A stretch of DNA of 64,000 nt from Streptomyces sp. 1331.2 (GCF_900199205.1 NZ_OBMJ01000001.1:4777001-4841000); one strand, 5' to 3'. Counted from the stretch's first letter, positions 48,167 to 57,119 are shown. Translations and numbers: made by a program. The notes: generated by a model not told the origin, from the letters alone.

Positions 48167-49003
48167 CTACCGGAAGTCCGCCGCGTGATCCCGCACCCAG
48201 CTGCGGAAGTCGCGCGGCGGACGGCCGAGCACCCGCTCCACCGTGTCGGTCACCCGCTCCGGCTCGCGAGTGAAGGACTCCCACGCCCGTAGCCGGGACT
48301 CCACGAACCCCGCGTTGCCCCAGGCCGCCGTCAGCTGCTCACGGGCCGTCTCCGGCGCCAGCTCCTCCCACCGCACCGCGACGCCCAGCTCCTCGCCGAT
48401 GATCCGGGCCAGCTCGGCGTGCGCCAGCGACTCCGGCCCGGTGACCACGTACCGGGCGCCGTCGTGCCCGTCCTCGGTGAGAGCCCGCACAGCGACGTCC
48501 GCGATGTCCCGCTCGTGCACCAGCGACCGGCGCGCCTGCCCGTACGGCCAGCGGACCACGCCCTCCCGCACCTGGTCGGCCCAGGCGAGCAGGTTGCCCG
48601 CGAAGTCGATCGCCCGGACGAAGGTCCAGCTCAGGCCCGACCGCCGGATCAGCCGCTCGATCTCCTGGTGGAAGATCACCGCCGGCTCGTCGTCCGCGAG
48701 ATCGGGCACATCCGCCGACAGGTAGACGACGCGCTTCGCGTGCCGGGCGATCGACTCCACCACCCGGGGCTGTACCGGCAGCCCGGGCCACATCAGGTAG
48801 ACCGCCTCCACCCCGCCGGCCAGCGCCGGCTCCAGGCTCTCCGGCACCGCCAGATCACCCCGTACGGCCTCAACCCCCGCGGGCAGCACCGACCTTGCCG
48901 GATCCCGCACCAACGCCCTTACCTCATGGCCTCCTTCGGTCAACGAGGCCACCACGTGCCTGCCCACACTGCCGTTCGCGCCGATCACCAGAACCTTGGT
49001 CAC
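48167..49003 (-). CDS. NAD(P)H-binding protein, NmrA-like
   Basis: 278 residues from GTG 49003. Rossmann motif VLVIGANGSVGRHVVASLTEGGHEVRALVRDPA, then AVRGDLAVPESLEPAL, RVVYLSADVPD, SWTFVRAIDFAGNLLAWADQV and GARYVVTGPESLAHAELARIIGEELG. This is the same architecture as the gene at 46075, including the ending W-x-R-x-H, but with low identity. The Tyr-Lys pair is missing, so it may be a quinone oxidoreductase or a redox sensor. It diverges from an MBL-fold gene. Confidence 0.83.
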   Translation of the reverse strand: MTKVLVIGANGSVGRHVVASLTEGGHEVRALVRDPARSVLPAGVEAVRGDLAVPESLEPALAGGVEAVYLMWPGLPVQPRVVESIARHAKRVVYLSADVPDLADDEPAVIFHQEIERLIRRSGLSWTFVRAIDFAGNLLAWADQVREGVVRWPYGQARRSLVHERDIADVAVRALTEDGHDGARYVVTGPESLAHAELARIIGEELGVAVRWEELAPETAREQLTAAWGNAGFVESRLRAWESFTREPERVTDTVERVLGRPPRDFRSWVRDHAADFR

Positions 49004-49096
49004 GCCCGCCCCAACGCCGCCCGGCCCGGCGGTATGCCCGGCCACCGACGTGAGCCCGTACGGTGCGTGGACGGGCCGTGGCGCTAGGCTCGCCGG

Positions 49097-49870
49097 ATGT
49101 CCGACGAACCCCTGCAGCTCGCCGTCCTGGGAAGCGCGACGCCCTACCCGAGCGCCGACAACCCCTGCTCCGGTTACCTGGTGTCCGGCGGTGGCGCCCG
49201 CGTGTGGGTGGACGCCGGCACCGGCACCCTGGGCCCGCTGCAACGCCACGCCCGGCTGGACGAGTTGGACGCGATCTGGATCTCGCACCTGCACGCCGAC
49301 CACTGCGCCGACCTGCTCACCGCCTACTACGGCGCCCTCTACGCGGACGTCCGGCTCGCGGCGCCGATCCCGCTCTACGGCCCGCCCGGCACGGCGGACC
49401 GGCTGGCGGACTTCCTGACCAACACGGCGCGGCGCAGTCCGGTCGAATCCGCCTTCGCCGTCACCGAGTTGGCCGACGGCCACCGGGTGCACATCGGCCC
49501 GCTCGGGCTGACCAGCCGGGCGGTGGACCACGGCATGCCGGCCTTCGCCCTCCGGGTGGAGGCCGGCGGCCGCTCGCTCGTCTACTCCGGTGACACCGCC
49601 CCGTGTGCCGCCCTCACCGAACTGGCCGAGGGCTGCGACCTGTTGCTCTGCGAGGCGGAGAGTCCGACCCCGGAGGCCGAGTCGGGGAGCGGGCCCGTGC
49701 ACCACACCCCCGAGCAGGCCGGTGCCACCGCCACCGTGGCCCGCGCCGCCCGGCTGCTGGTCACCCACGTGGGCCGCGCCATGGCTCCGGCCGAGGCCGT
49801 CGCCCGCGCGGGGACCCGCTTCGCCGGTCCGGTCGCCCACGCGGACCCGGGCGCGACCTTCACGGTCTGA
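49097..49870 (+). CDS. Metallo-beta-lactamase-fold hydrolase, second copy
   Basis: 257 residues. Metal motif HLHADHCADLL, AVDHGMPAFALRVE, YSGDTAPC and LVTHVGRAM line up with the gene at 8208, with the same N-terminal pattern (LAVLGSATPYPSADNPCSGYLV versus LTVVGCSGSFPSADSPCSSYLV). It is a paralogue with a longer loop (ESPTPEAESGSGP) before the last metal site. TAGGCT lies 7 bases upstream of ATG 49097 (leaderless). Substrate unknown. Confidence 0.85.
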   Translation: MSDEPLQLAVLGSATPYPSADNPCSGYLVSGGGARVWVDAGTGTLGPLQRHARLDELDAIWISHLHADHCADLLTAYYGALYADVRLAAPIPLYGPPGTADRLADFLTNTARRSPVESAFAVTELADGHRVHIGPLGLTSRAVDHGMPAFALRVEAGGRSLVYSGDTAPCAALTELAEGCDLLLCEAESPTPEAESGSGPVHHTPEQAGATATVARAARLLVTHVGRAMAPAEAVARAGTRFAGPVAHADPGATFTV

Positions 49871-49898
49871 CGCCCGGCCCGCGCTCACCTCGGGCGGC

Positions 49899-50927
49899 TC
49901 AACCGCCCACCCGCACCACGTACTTCCCGGTCGCCCGCCCGTTCTCCATGGCGTCGTGGGCGGCCGGGACGGCGGCCAGGTCGGGCAGTTCGGTGACCGG
50001 GAGCTGCAGGTCGGCGCCGTCGTCGGCGAGCAGGTCGAGGACCCGGCGGATGGCGCGGGCCACGCGCTCGGGGGCGGTGGCGGCCAGGCCGCGGTGGCTG
50101 AAGCCGGTGACGGTGAGGTTGCCGGCCATCAGGCGGGCGAGCGGGGGCAGGTCGGCGATGGCACCGCCGCCCGCGTTGCCGAACAGGACGATCCGGGCGC
50201 CGGGTGCCGCCACGGCGAGGTCGAGGTCGAGGGCCGCGGTGCCCAGCGGGTCGAGCACGAGGTCGACGCCGCGGCCGTCGGTGGCGGCCCGGACGGCCTC
50301 GACCAGGGCGTCGGAAGGCGCTTCGGCCAGGGCCTCGGACGATGCCTCGCCGCGGGCGAAGGCGTGGTCGTACCCGGCGGCGATCGCGGCCGCCGTCTTC
50401 TCCGGTCGGCCGACCGTTCCGATCAGCCGGCCGCCGCCGATCAGCGGGACGAGCTGGGCGACGGCGGTGCCGATGCCGCCGCCCGCCGAGTGCACCAGAA
50501 CGGTGTCGCCCGCGGTGAAGCGGCCGGCGTCGGTCAGCAGCAGGACCGCGGTGGCCAGGCCCAGCGGGACGGCCGCGGCCTCGCGCAGGCCCACCCCGTC
50601 CGGGAGCGGCACGGTGAGCGCGGCCTCGGCGACCACCGTCTCGGCGAGTCCGGCGCCGACCGGTGCGGCCACCACCCGGTCGCCCACGGCCAGGCCGGTC
50701 ACGCCCTCGCCGAGCTCCCGGACCGTTCCGGCCACCTCCTTGCCGGGCAGGTACGGCCATGCGGTGCTGTACGCGGCGTCACCGCGGCGGGTCATCACGT
50801 CCACGAAGTTCAGTCCCGCGTAGGCGACGTCGATCGCCACCTGGCCGGGCCCGGGGCGCGGTGCCTCGACCTCCCGTACCTGCGAGTTCTCGGCTCCACC
50901 GGGTGCGGTCATCACCAGTGCGCGCAT
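49899..50927 (-). CDS. Quinone oxidoreductase-like zinc-free medium-chain dehydrogenase
   Basis: 342 residues. PRPGPGQVAIDVAYAGLNFVDVMTRRGD, LPGKEVAGTVRELGEGVTGLAVGDRVVA and the NADPH motif VLVHSAGGGIGTAVAQL fit the QOR/zeta-crystallin group; the zinc cysteines are missing. The enzyme reduces quinones or related ketones with NADPH. GGGGGA precedes the ATG. It is divergent from an arsR-type gene and shares a split inverted repeat with it, so control by that regulator is likely. Confidence 0.88.
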   Translation of the reverse strand: MRALVMTAPGGAENSQVREVEAPRPGPGQVAIDVAYAGLNFVDVMTRRGDAAYSTAWPYLPGKEVAGTVRELGEGVTGLAVGDRVVAAPVGAGLAETVVAEAALTVPLPDGVGLREAAAVPLGLATAVLLLTDAGRFTAGDTVLVHSAGGGIGTAVAQLVPLIGGGRLIGTVGRPEKTAAAIAAGYDHAFARGEASSEALAEAPSDALVEAVRAATDGRGVDLVLDPLGTAALDLDLAVAAPGARIVLFGNAGGGAIADLPPLARLMAGNLTVTGFSHRGLAATAPERVARAIRRVLDLLADDGADLQLPVTELPDLAAVPAAHDAMENGRATGKYVVRVGG

Positions 50928-50945
50928 GTCGGTCCCCCTGAGCTA

Positions 50946-51017
50946 CGATGTTCGACGAAATACGAAGTAGGTGCGGACACAGTGGTACCACGCCGTTTCC
51001 ATGGATGTCGAACATCG
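50946..51017. promoter_or_regulatory. Split 11-bp inverted repeat between qor-like and arsR genes
   Basis: CGATGTTCGAC (50946-50956) and its exact complement GTCGAACATCG (51007-51017) frame the divergent promoters. Each half lies next to one gene, as expected if an ArsR-type dimer binds at both. Confidence 0.65.
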
Positions 51018-51037
51018 CAGATCAGGGAGGTTTGAGC

Positions 51038-51409
51038 ATGCCCCGCAGCACCCGTCGCCGACCGGCTCTCGCCCACCCCGCGACCGAGGAGATCGACCTC
51101 CTCGATGTCCTGCACGCCCTCTCCGACCCCACCCGGATGACCATCGTCCGCGTCCTGCGCTCCGAACCCGAGCGCGCCTGCGGCACCTTCCCGGTGGACG
51201 TCGCGCCCTCCACCCTCAGTCACCACTTCAAGGTGCTGCGCGAGTCCGGCCTGATCACCCAGCGCGAGGAGGCCAACCGCCGCTTCTCCGCCCTGCGCAC
51301 GGTCGACCTGGAGCGGCGCTTCCCCGGCCTCCTCGACACCGTCCTCGCCGCCCACGCCCGCACCCACACCGGGGCCGAGAGCCGGGGCGCCGGCGACGAG
51401 GAGGGCTGA
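51038..51409 (+). CDS. ArsR-family winged-helix regulator
   Basis: 123 residues. EIDLLDVLHALSDPTRMTIVRVLRSEPERACGTFPVDVAPSTLSHHFKVLRESGLITQREEANRRFSALRTVDLERRFPGLL is a standard ArsR/DUF-HTH_20 fold. It has no CxC metal site, so the signal is probably not a metal. GGGAGG precedes ATG 51038. It is divergent from the quinone oxidoreductase; a redox or quinone signal is a reasonable guess. Confidence 0.88.
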   Translation: MPRSTRRRPALAHPATEEIDLLDVLHALSDPTRMTIVRVLRSEPERACGTFPVDVAPSTLSHHFKVLRESGLITQREEANRRFSALRTVDLERRFPGLLDTVLAAHARTHTGAESRGAGDEEG

Positions 51410-51416
51410 CCGGCGC

Positions 51417-53207
51417 TCAGTGCCGCCGCCAGACCGCCCAGTTCTGCCCGGCGTCGGCCCGCTCGACGGACCAGTCGGCGGGGTGGTCGGGCCAGTAGGC
51501 CTCCGGCGGCTGTCCGGCCCCGGGCAGCGGGGTGACCAGGACGTTCGCCTCCGCCGGGACGGGCTGCCAGCGGGGGTCGCGGTACCAGATCCGGCCCCGG
51601 TAGACCTCGAAGGCCTGGGCGGCGCGCAGCGCCCAGTCGATGTCCCAGGCGAACACCACGTTGTCGTCCCCGCCGATCCCGGCGGCGCGGGTGAAGCCGG
51701 TGGCCAGGCCCGCGCGCCACTTCGCGTGCGGCTGGGCGACCTGGGTGGTGATCGTCGCGGTCGCGAAGGCGGCGAACATCGCCAGCGAGAGGCCGATCGC
51801 CGGCAGCACCCGACGTCCTCCGGAGGTCCGCACCAGGACCACCGCGCCGAGGAGGACCAGGGCGGCGGCGGTGGACCGGAGCATGCTGAGCCGGCCCCAG
51901 TCGGCGGCCAGGAACGAGACGTCCGGCATGCACCAGGGGATGAAGAGTCCGGTGCGCAGCTGCGAACCGGCCGACCGGACCACCGTTTCGGCGAGCAGCA
52001 GGGTCAGTCCGGCCGCTGCCGCCGTCGCCCGGCCCAGGGCGGGGCGCCCGCAGCGGGCGAGCACCGCGACGCCCGTCACGAAGGCCGCCGGCACGAGGTA
52101 GGAGGTGTAGCGGGCGTACACCCAGTCGTCGATCCGGCCGCCGGGCGGCAGGGCGGCGGCGGAGGCCAGGGCGGTGCCGACCAGCAGCGCCACCAGCACC
52201 CCGCCGGTGATCCGGTACGCGGGCGGGAAGCGGCGGCGGGCCACGGCGACCAGGCAGGCGACGACGGCCAGTCCGCCGATGCCCCAGGTGGAGACGGTGA
52301 AGTACCAGAGCTGGCCGGCGGTCCGGGTGAGGGTTCGTCCGGCCGCCTCCGGGTCGGTCAGGCCGTCCCACAGGTATCCGCCGACATCGCTGTTGTCGAC
52401 GGTGAACTGCGCGTGCAGCCATGACGCCAGCAGTCGGGCGCCGAGTACGCCCAGGCCGAGTCCGGCGATCCCGGCGGCCGTGGCCCGCCACGGCGCGAGG
52501 CGCAGCAGCAGGACGCCGAGGAAGGCGACGGCGGTCAGGGCGACCACCACGCCGCCGCGGTCGTGCACGGCCATCGCGTAACCGGCGGACCCGCCCGCCC
52601 CGAGGGCGTGCCAGGCGCGCCGGCGCAGCGTGCCGTCGGCGAGCCAGCCGTGCAGGCAGAGCAGCCAGGCCAGGATCAGGACGGGCAGGACGGCGTCGGT
52701 CAGCACGAACTGCGAGTAGAAGACCAGGGGTGGCAGCAGGGCGGTCGCGGCGCCGAAGACGTAGGCGAGTGCCCGGCCCAGGCCGAGGCGGCGCAGGGCG
52801 ACGTAGGCGAGCGGCAGGGCCAGCGCGTTGACGGCGGCGTTGATACCCATGATCAGGTGGTACGCGGTCGTCGGGTCGTCGGCCAGGCGTAGCGCGGGGG
52901 AGATCAGCAGGGGGTAGCCGCCCGGTATGACCACGCCGACGGGGATCTCGGTGGCGGGGCGGCCGGCGAGGACGCGGGTCAGGGCGAGGTAGGAGTCCTC
53001 GTCGGGGTGGACGGACGGGAAGCTCATGTGCCGGACGAGGACGAGCCGGAACAGCAGTTCGGCGAGGTAGCCGGCGAGCAGGACGAGCCCGGGCCGGGCG
53101 GCGGCGGACCGCATGACCGCGGACTGGATGGCCGAGGACCGGACGGCAGCGAGCCGGGTGGTGGCGGGCCGGAGCGGGCTCGGCCGGGGTGTGGTGGCTG
53201 GCGGCAT
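51417..53207 (-). CDS. Polytopic membrane protein, GT39/ArnT-like
   Basis: 596 residues with about 11-12 membrane helices. The first periplasmic-type loop has SFPSVHPDEDSYLALTRVLAG, i.e. an acidic Asp-Glu site as in GT-C glycosyltransferases, followed by GYPLLISPALRL and AYVFGAATALLPPLVFYSQFVLTDAVLPVLI, which are usual in GT39-like proteins. The C-terminal part (from about 500) is soluble, with VFAWDIDWALRAAQ and WYRDPRWQPV. It may move a sugar from a polyprenyl carrier to a surface target. ATG 53207 follows AAGGGGG. Confidence 0.72.
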   Translation of the reverse strand: MPPATTPRPSPLRPATTRLAAVRSSAIQSAVMRSAAARPGLVLLAGYLAELLFRLVLVRHMSFPSVHPDEDSYLALTRVLAGRPATEIPVGVVIPGGYPLLISPALRLADDPTTAYHLIMGINAAVNALALPLAYVALRRLGLGRALAYVFGAATALLPPLVFYSQFVLTDAVLPVLILAWLLCLHGWLADGTLRRRAWHALGAGGSAGYAMAVHDRGGVVVALTAVAFLGVLLLRLAPWRATAAGIAGLGLGVLGARLLASWLHAQFTVDNSDVGGYLWDGLTDPEAAGRTLTRTAGQLWYFTVSTWGIGGLAVVACLVAVARRRFPPAYRITGGVLVALLVGTALASAAALPPGGRIDDWVYARYTSYLVPAAFVTGVAVLARCGRPALGRATAAAAGLTLLLAETVVRSAGSQLRTGLFIPWCMPDVSFLAADWGRLSMLRSTAAALVLLGAVVLVRTSGGRRVLPAIGLSLAMFAAFATATITTQVAQPHAKWRAGLATGFTRAAGIGGDDNVVFAWDIDWALRAAQAFEVYRGRIWYRDPRWQPVPAEANVLVTPLPGAGQPPEAYWPDHPADWSVERADAGQNWAVWRRH

Positions 53208-53234
53208 GGGCGCGCCCCCTTCTGTTCTGTCGGA

Positions 53235-53269
53235 CGACTGTATATGTCGTTGGACTGAATATGTAGTCC
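53235..53269 (-). promoter_or_regulatory. Pair of ATATGT-centred operators before the GT39-like gene
   Basis: CGAC-tgtatat-GTCG (53235-53249) and GGACT-gaatatgt-AGTCC (53252-53269) are two related palindromes 17 bp apart in the AT-richest spot of this region. On the minus strand they sit 28-63 bases before the start of the membrane protein gene. Confidence 0.45.
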
Positions 53270-53319
53270 GACTGGTTCCACAGGAGGGGGCGATCCCCAC
53301 GGGCCGGCCCGAGGCCGCG

Positions 53320-53880
53320 TCAGCGCGCCCGGTGCCGGCGGTGGTAGGACGCCGTGACCGCCGCCAGCAGCGGCGCCCAGGCGACGGCGGGCAGGTAGAG
53401 GAAGCCGACCAGGAAGTGGCCGAGCGGGGTCATGCCCGTGCCCGGCATCGCCCACCACCCGGCGAAGGGCGTCCACAGCAGGCCCAGCCCAGCAGCGCCG
53501 CAGGAGGCCGCGAGGACCACCGCCCGCGGGTTGACGGGGCGTCCGCCGACGAACGGGACCCAGTGCGGGGGCACCGTCCCCCAGGGGCGGACCAGCCCGA
53601 GGGTGAGCAGGGCCAGCGCCTCGGTGAACAGGCTCAGGAAGACCGGCCACACCGCACCCCACCCGCTGAGGCCCATCGCCTGGTAGCCCGCGTCGGTGTA
53701 CCCGCCGTGCCAGCCCGCGACCAGCCCGAGCCGCCACAGCCCGGCCGGCAGCGCAGTGACGGCCGCGACGTGGGCGGCGCGCACGGCCCAGCGGGGCGGG
53801 GCGGGGACGGCGGCGGGACCGGCAGTGAGGGTGGCGGTGAGGGCGGTGGAGGTGGCTGCGACGGGCTGAGTCATCGTCAT
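53320..53880 (-). CDS. Small membrane protein of unknown function
   Basis: 186 residues with four or five predicted membrane helices (VAAVTALPAGLWRLGLVAGW, WPVFLSLFTEALALLTLGLV, AVVLAASCGAAGLGLLWTPF, HFLVGFLYLPAVAWAPLLAAVTA). The start is ATG 53880 or 53874; GGGAGGGTGAGG lies before the first. The motif WHGGYTDAGYQAMGLSGWGAVWPVF is repeatedly seen in actinobacterial hypothetical proteins. No function known; the neighbours are a GT39-like protein and a CDP-alcohol phosphotransferase. Confidence 0.68.
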   Translation of the reverse strand: MTMTQPVAATSTALTATLTAGPAAVPAPPRWAVRAAHVAAVTALPAGLWRLGLVAGWHGGYTDAGYQAMGLSGWGAVWPVFLSLFTEALALLTLGLVRPWGTVPPHWVPFVGGRPVNPRAVVLAASCGAAGLGLLWTPFAGWWAMPGTGMTPLGHFLVGFLYLPAVAWAPLLAAVTASYHRRHRAR

Positions 53881-54008
53881 GCCCTCACCCTCCCGCGCGG
53901 CCCGGACCGCCGCGTCCACCCGGCGGCGGGCCCCGCCCGGGATCCTCCCCCGGGCGGGGGAGGGGCGTCTCACCCCTCGGCGGCGAGGCTCGGCGCCCGG
54001 GCCGCAGT

Positions 54009-54776
54009 TCAGCGCAGGCGCGAGGAGGACAGGATCGACGCCAGGTGCGCGACCACCATGCCCCAGGTGATCACCGTGATCCCCGCGAGCGTCGCCCGCG
54101 TCGCGTCCAGGTTGCCGAGCCCGGCGTCCACCGCGGCCGCAGCCAGCAGCACCAGCGAGGCCTCGATGCCGTTGGTCACCCGGTGGATCTTGAAGATCGA
54201 CGCCAGCCGGCGGGCCGTCGCGATGCCCTGGGAGCGCGGCTGCGTCGACTCCTCGTCCGCCGGCGGCCGGCCGCTGCGGGCCCGGGCCACGTCCACCAGG
54301 TCCGTCGAGGCCTTGAGCAGCACCACGCCCAGCGCCGCCGCCAGGCCCGCCGACACCCACAGCTCCGAGCCGCCGCGCGCCGCCCGGACGCCCGCGCCGA
54401 TCATCAGGGCGGCGTCCGCCAGGTAGGCCCCGAGCCGGTCCACGTACACCCCGGCCATGCTGAACTGGCGCTTCCAGCGCGCCACTTCGCCGTCCACGCA
54501 GTCGAAGAGCAGGAACAGCTGGAACAGGACGGCCGCCAGCACCGCGCCGGTCGGTCCCGGGATCAGCAGGGCCGCGCCACCGCCGACCCCGCACACCACC
54601 ATCACCCAGGTGAGGGTGTTCGGCGACACCGACGTCCGGACCAACTGCCGGGTGGTCCGCAGTGAGATCCGCCGCATGTACAGCCGGCCCGCCCAGTGCT
54701 CACCGTTGCGGCTCTGCAGCTTGGCCTGCGGCTGGCACACCTCGCGCAGCTCGGCGAGCGCCGGAGCAGCCACCAT
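54009..54776 (-). CDS. CDP-alcohol phosphatidyltransferase family protein
   Basis: 255 residues from ATG 54776 (GGAGGGATG upstream). The catalytic motif reads DCVDGEVARWKRQFSMAGVYVDRLGA. The first three Asp positions are present (D-x2-D-G-x2-A-R-x8-G-x3-D), while the last Asp is Ala, as in a known actinobacterial subgroup. Six membrane helices surround it. It transfers a phospho-alcohol from a CDP donor, perhaps in phospholipid or cell-wall polyol-phosphate synthesis. The acceptor is unknown. A 12-bp tandem repeat lies upstream. Confidence 0.82.
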   Translation of the reverse strand: MVAAPALAELREVCQPQAKLQSRNGEHWAGRLYMRRISLRTTRQLVRTSVSPNTLTWVMVVCGVGGGAALLIPGPTGAVLAAVLFQLFLLFDCVDGEVARWKRQFSMAGVYVDRLGAYLADAALMIGAGVRAARGGSELWVSAGLAAALGVVLLKASTDLVDVARARSGRPPADEESTQPRSQGIATARRLASIFKIHRVTNGIEASLVLLAAAAVDAGLGNLDATRATLAGITVITWGMVVAHLASILSSSRLR

Positions 54777-54860
54777 GACGACATCCCTCCACCTGTCCGT
54801 GACGATCACCACAGGCTACGGCCTCCGGAAAACGCCCCGACCAGGCGGTACGCCCCGCAG

Positions 54861-54956
54861 GCGGGCGAGGAGGCGGGCGAGGAGGCGGGCGAGGAGGCGG
54901 GCGAGGAAGCGGGCGAGGAGGCGGGCGAGGAGGCGGGCGAGGAGGCGGGCGAAAAC
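54861..54956. repeat. 12-bp tandem repeat, eight copies
   Basis: GCGGGCGAGGAG repeats without a gap from 54861 to 54956; the fourth copy ends AA and the last copy ends AAAAC. It is a multiple of three and would code for repeated Ala-Gly-Glu-Glu on the plus strand, but no start or gene context supports translation. It fills much of the 308-bp gap between divergent genes. Confidence 0.9.
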
Positions 54957-55084
54957 CGGTGGGCCGGCCGACCGGCCCCGGGCTAGGCTGCGCGGGTTCG
55001 CCGGAACCATACGCCCGGGCCCGATCACCCGTTCCCGCAAGCCCGTTGACGAGGTCCCGGAGCAGAACGAGGAGTTGTTGATCC

Positions 55085-55669
55085 ATGGAGAGCACGGACG
55101 GCTCGCCGCAGAACCCCGACCTGGCCCGACTGCTGGACCGCCACCGGCCGCAGGGCCCGGTGGAGACCGCCGACCACCAGCGGGCCCGCCGCCTCGCCGA
55201 CGTCACCGACCCGGCCGTCGCCTGGTCCCGCAGCACCTTCCCCCTCCACTTCACCGCCTCCGCGCTGATCGTCCACCCGCCGACCCGCCGCGTCCTGTTG
55301 CGCTGGCACGTCCGCCAGCAGGCCTGGCTGCACGTCGGCGGCCACGGCGACCCGGGGGAGACCCTGCCACTGGACATCGCCCTGCGCGAGGGCCGGGAGG
55401 AGACCGGTCTGACCGACCTCACCCCGTGGCCCGACGCCGCCCTGGTCCACCTCGCCGTGGTCCCCGTCCCGGCCTCGCCCGTCGAACCCGCCCACGAGCA
55501 CGCCGACCTGCGCTTCCTCCTGGCGACCGGGACCCCGGACCGGGCCCGGCCGGAGAACCCGGCCTCCCCGCTGGAGTGGCTCACCGTCGAGGAGGCCAGG
55601 CAGCGCACCACCGAGGAGAACCTCCGCCAGACCCTCGACCGCGCGGCCCGCCTGCTCCCGCCCGCCTGA
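55085..55669 (+). CDS. Nudix hydrolase
   Basis: 194 residues. Nudix box GHGDPGETLPLDIALREGREETGL (about 86-109), here with one residue more than the standard spacing between the first Glu and Arg-Glu. FTASALIVHPPTRRVLLRWHVRQQAWLHVGGH precedes it. Nudix enzymes split nucleoside diphosphates linked to another group; the substrate is not evident. The start is ATG 55085. A frameshifted HAD gene follows after 52 bases. Confidence 0.88.
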   Translation: MESTDGSPQNPDLARLLDRHRPQGPVETADHQRARRLADVTDPAVAWSRSTFPLHFTASALIVHPPTRRVLLRWHVRQQAWLHVGGHGDPGETLPLDIALREGREETGLTDLTPWPDAALVHLAVVPVPASPVEPAHEHADLRFLLATGTPDRARPENPASPLEWLTVEEARQRTTEENLRQTLDRAARLLPPA

Positions 55670-55721
55670 GCCCGCCCACCTGACCCCACCGGCCCGACGC
55701 ACGTCCCCCTGGAGACCCACC

Positions 55722-56407
55722 GTGCACACCGACCAGATCCTCGTCTTCGACGCCGACGACACCCTCTGGGAGAACAACGTCCTCTTCGAGCGGGCCATCG
55801 ACGGCTTCCTCGACTGGGTCGCCACCCCCGCCGAGCGGGACCGCACCCGCGCCGTCCTGGACGCGATCGAGGCCGCCAACTCCGCAGCCCTCGGCTACGG
55901 CGCCGCCGTCTTCCGGCAGAGCCTCGCCGACTGCCTGCAGCAGCTCAACGGCGGCCGCACCCCCACGTCCGCCGAGCAGGCCCGGATCGACGACCTGCTC
56001 ACCCCGCTGAACAGCCGGCAGGTCGAGCTGATCCCCGGCGTCGCCGCCACCCTCGCCGCCCTCGCCGACCGCCACCACCTGCTGCTGCTCACCAAGGGCG
56101 ACCAGGACGAACAGCGGCGCAAGGTGGCGGAGTCCACGATCGACCACCACTTCCGGGGCGTCCACATCGTGGCCGAGAAGTCCGTCGACACCTACCGGCA
56201 GCTGACCGCCGAGCTCGGCCTCGCCCCGGACCGGACCTGGATGATCGGCAACTCGCCCAAGTCCGACATCGCCCCGCCCGCCGGGCCGGCCTGCGCACCG
56301 TCTTCATCCCGCACGAGCACACCTGGGTGCTGGAGCACCAGGACCTGGGCCCGGACGAGGCGACGCTGCAGCTCGGAGCCTTCCCCGAGCTGCTGCGCCA
56401 CTTCTGA
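55722..56407 (+). pseudogene. HAD-family phosphatase gene with a one-base deletion
   Basis: From GTG 55722: QILVFDADDTLWENNVLF (HAD motif I), LLLLTKGDQDEQ (motif II), KSVDTY (motif III) and WMIGNSPKSDIAP (motif IV). After that the reading shifts: the expected RAGLRTVFIPHEHTWVLEHQDLGPDEATL...ELLRHF and stop at 56407 lie in another frame. The break is in the C/G run at 56271-56280 and is repaired by adding one base. Either a real frameshift or a sequencing error in a homopolymer-like tract. Otherwise complete (228 residues). Confidence 0.85.
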
Positions 56408-56426
56408 GCGGCGTCCCGACCGGCGC

Positions 56427-57119
56427 TCAGGCCGCGAGCACGGCCGCCGGCACCGGCGTCCCGTCCCGGTACAGCCAGGCCCGCTCCGCGGCCGACCAGA
56501 CGCTCGTCGTCAGCAGGTACAGCGCGGCGGCCACCGGCACCAGCAGCGCGAACAGCACCGACGCGAACGACAGGTACGGCAGCAGCGCCGCCCCCGGCTG
56601 CGGGGTGGGCTGCGCCGCCGCCGCACGCCGGGCCCGGCGGTAGTTGACGTACCCGACCGCCGCCAGCCCGGCGTACAGCAGGCCGAACACCGCGAACTGG
56701 CCGACGCCGTGCGCGCCCGTGACGTGCAGGCCCAGCGGCACGCCGAACAGGGTGTGGTCGAGCAGGTCGTTCGGCGTCGTGAACAGCCGGTACATCACCG
56801 AGAAGAACGGGATCTGCACCAGCATCGGCAGGCAGCCCGCGGCCGGCGACACCTGCTCCTTCCGGTACAGCTCGGCCATCGCCTCCCGCAGCTTCTCCGG
56901 CCGGCCCTTGTACTTGGTGTTCAGGGCGGCGACCTTCGGCGCGAGCTCGGCCCGCGCCTTCTCCCCGCGCGCCGCCGCCCGCGCCAGCGGGTGCAGCGAG
57001 AGCCGTACGGCGACGGTGAACAGCACGATCGCCAGCGCGGTCGGCAGGACGTGGGCGAGGGCGGCGACGGCGGCGTGCGCGGCGGCGACGGCCGGGTCGA
57101 GAACGGCGAGAACGGACAT
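56427..57119 (-). CDS. YidC/Oxa1-like membrane insertase (extra copy)
   Basis: 230 residues with about five membrane helices. LARAAARGEKARAELAPKVAALNTKYKGRPEKLREAMAELYRKEQVSPAAGCLPMLVQIPFFSVMYRLF is the YidC/Oxa1 core with the coiled region and the PMLVQIP motif. It lacks the large extracytoplasmic loop of YidC from Gram-negative bacteria. The main yidC of streptomycetes is near dnaA; this one, paired with DUF6412, is probably an accessory insertase. ATG 57119. Confidence 0.87.
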   Translation of the reverse strand: MSVLAVLDPAVAAAHAAVAALAHVLPTALAIVLFTVAVRLSLHPLARAAARGEKARAELAPKVAALNTKYKGRPEKLREAMAELYRKEQVSPAAGCLPMLVQIPFFSVMYRLFTTPNDLLDHTLFGVPLGLHVTGAHGVGQFAVFGLLYAGLAAVGYVNYRRARRAAAAQPTPQPGAALLPYLSFASVLFALLVPVAAALYLLTTSVWSAAERAWLYRDGTPVPAAVLAA

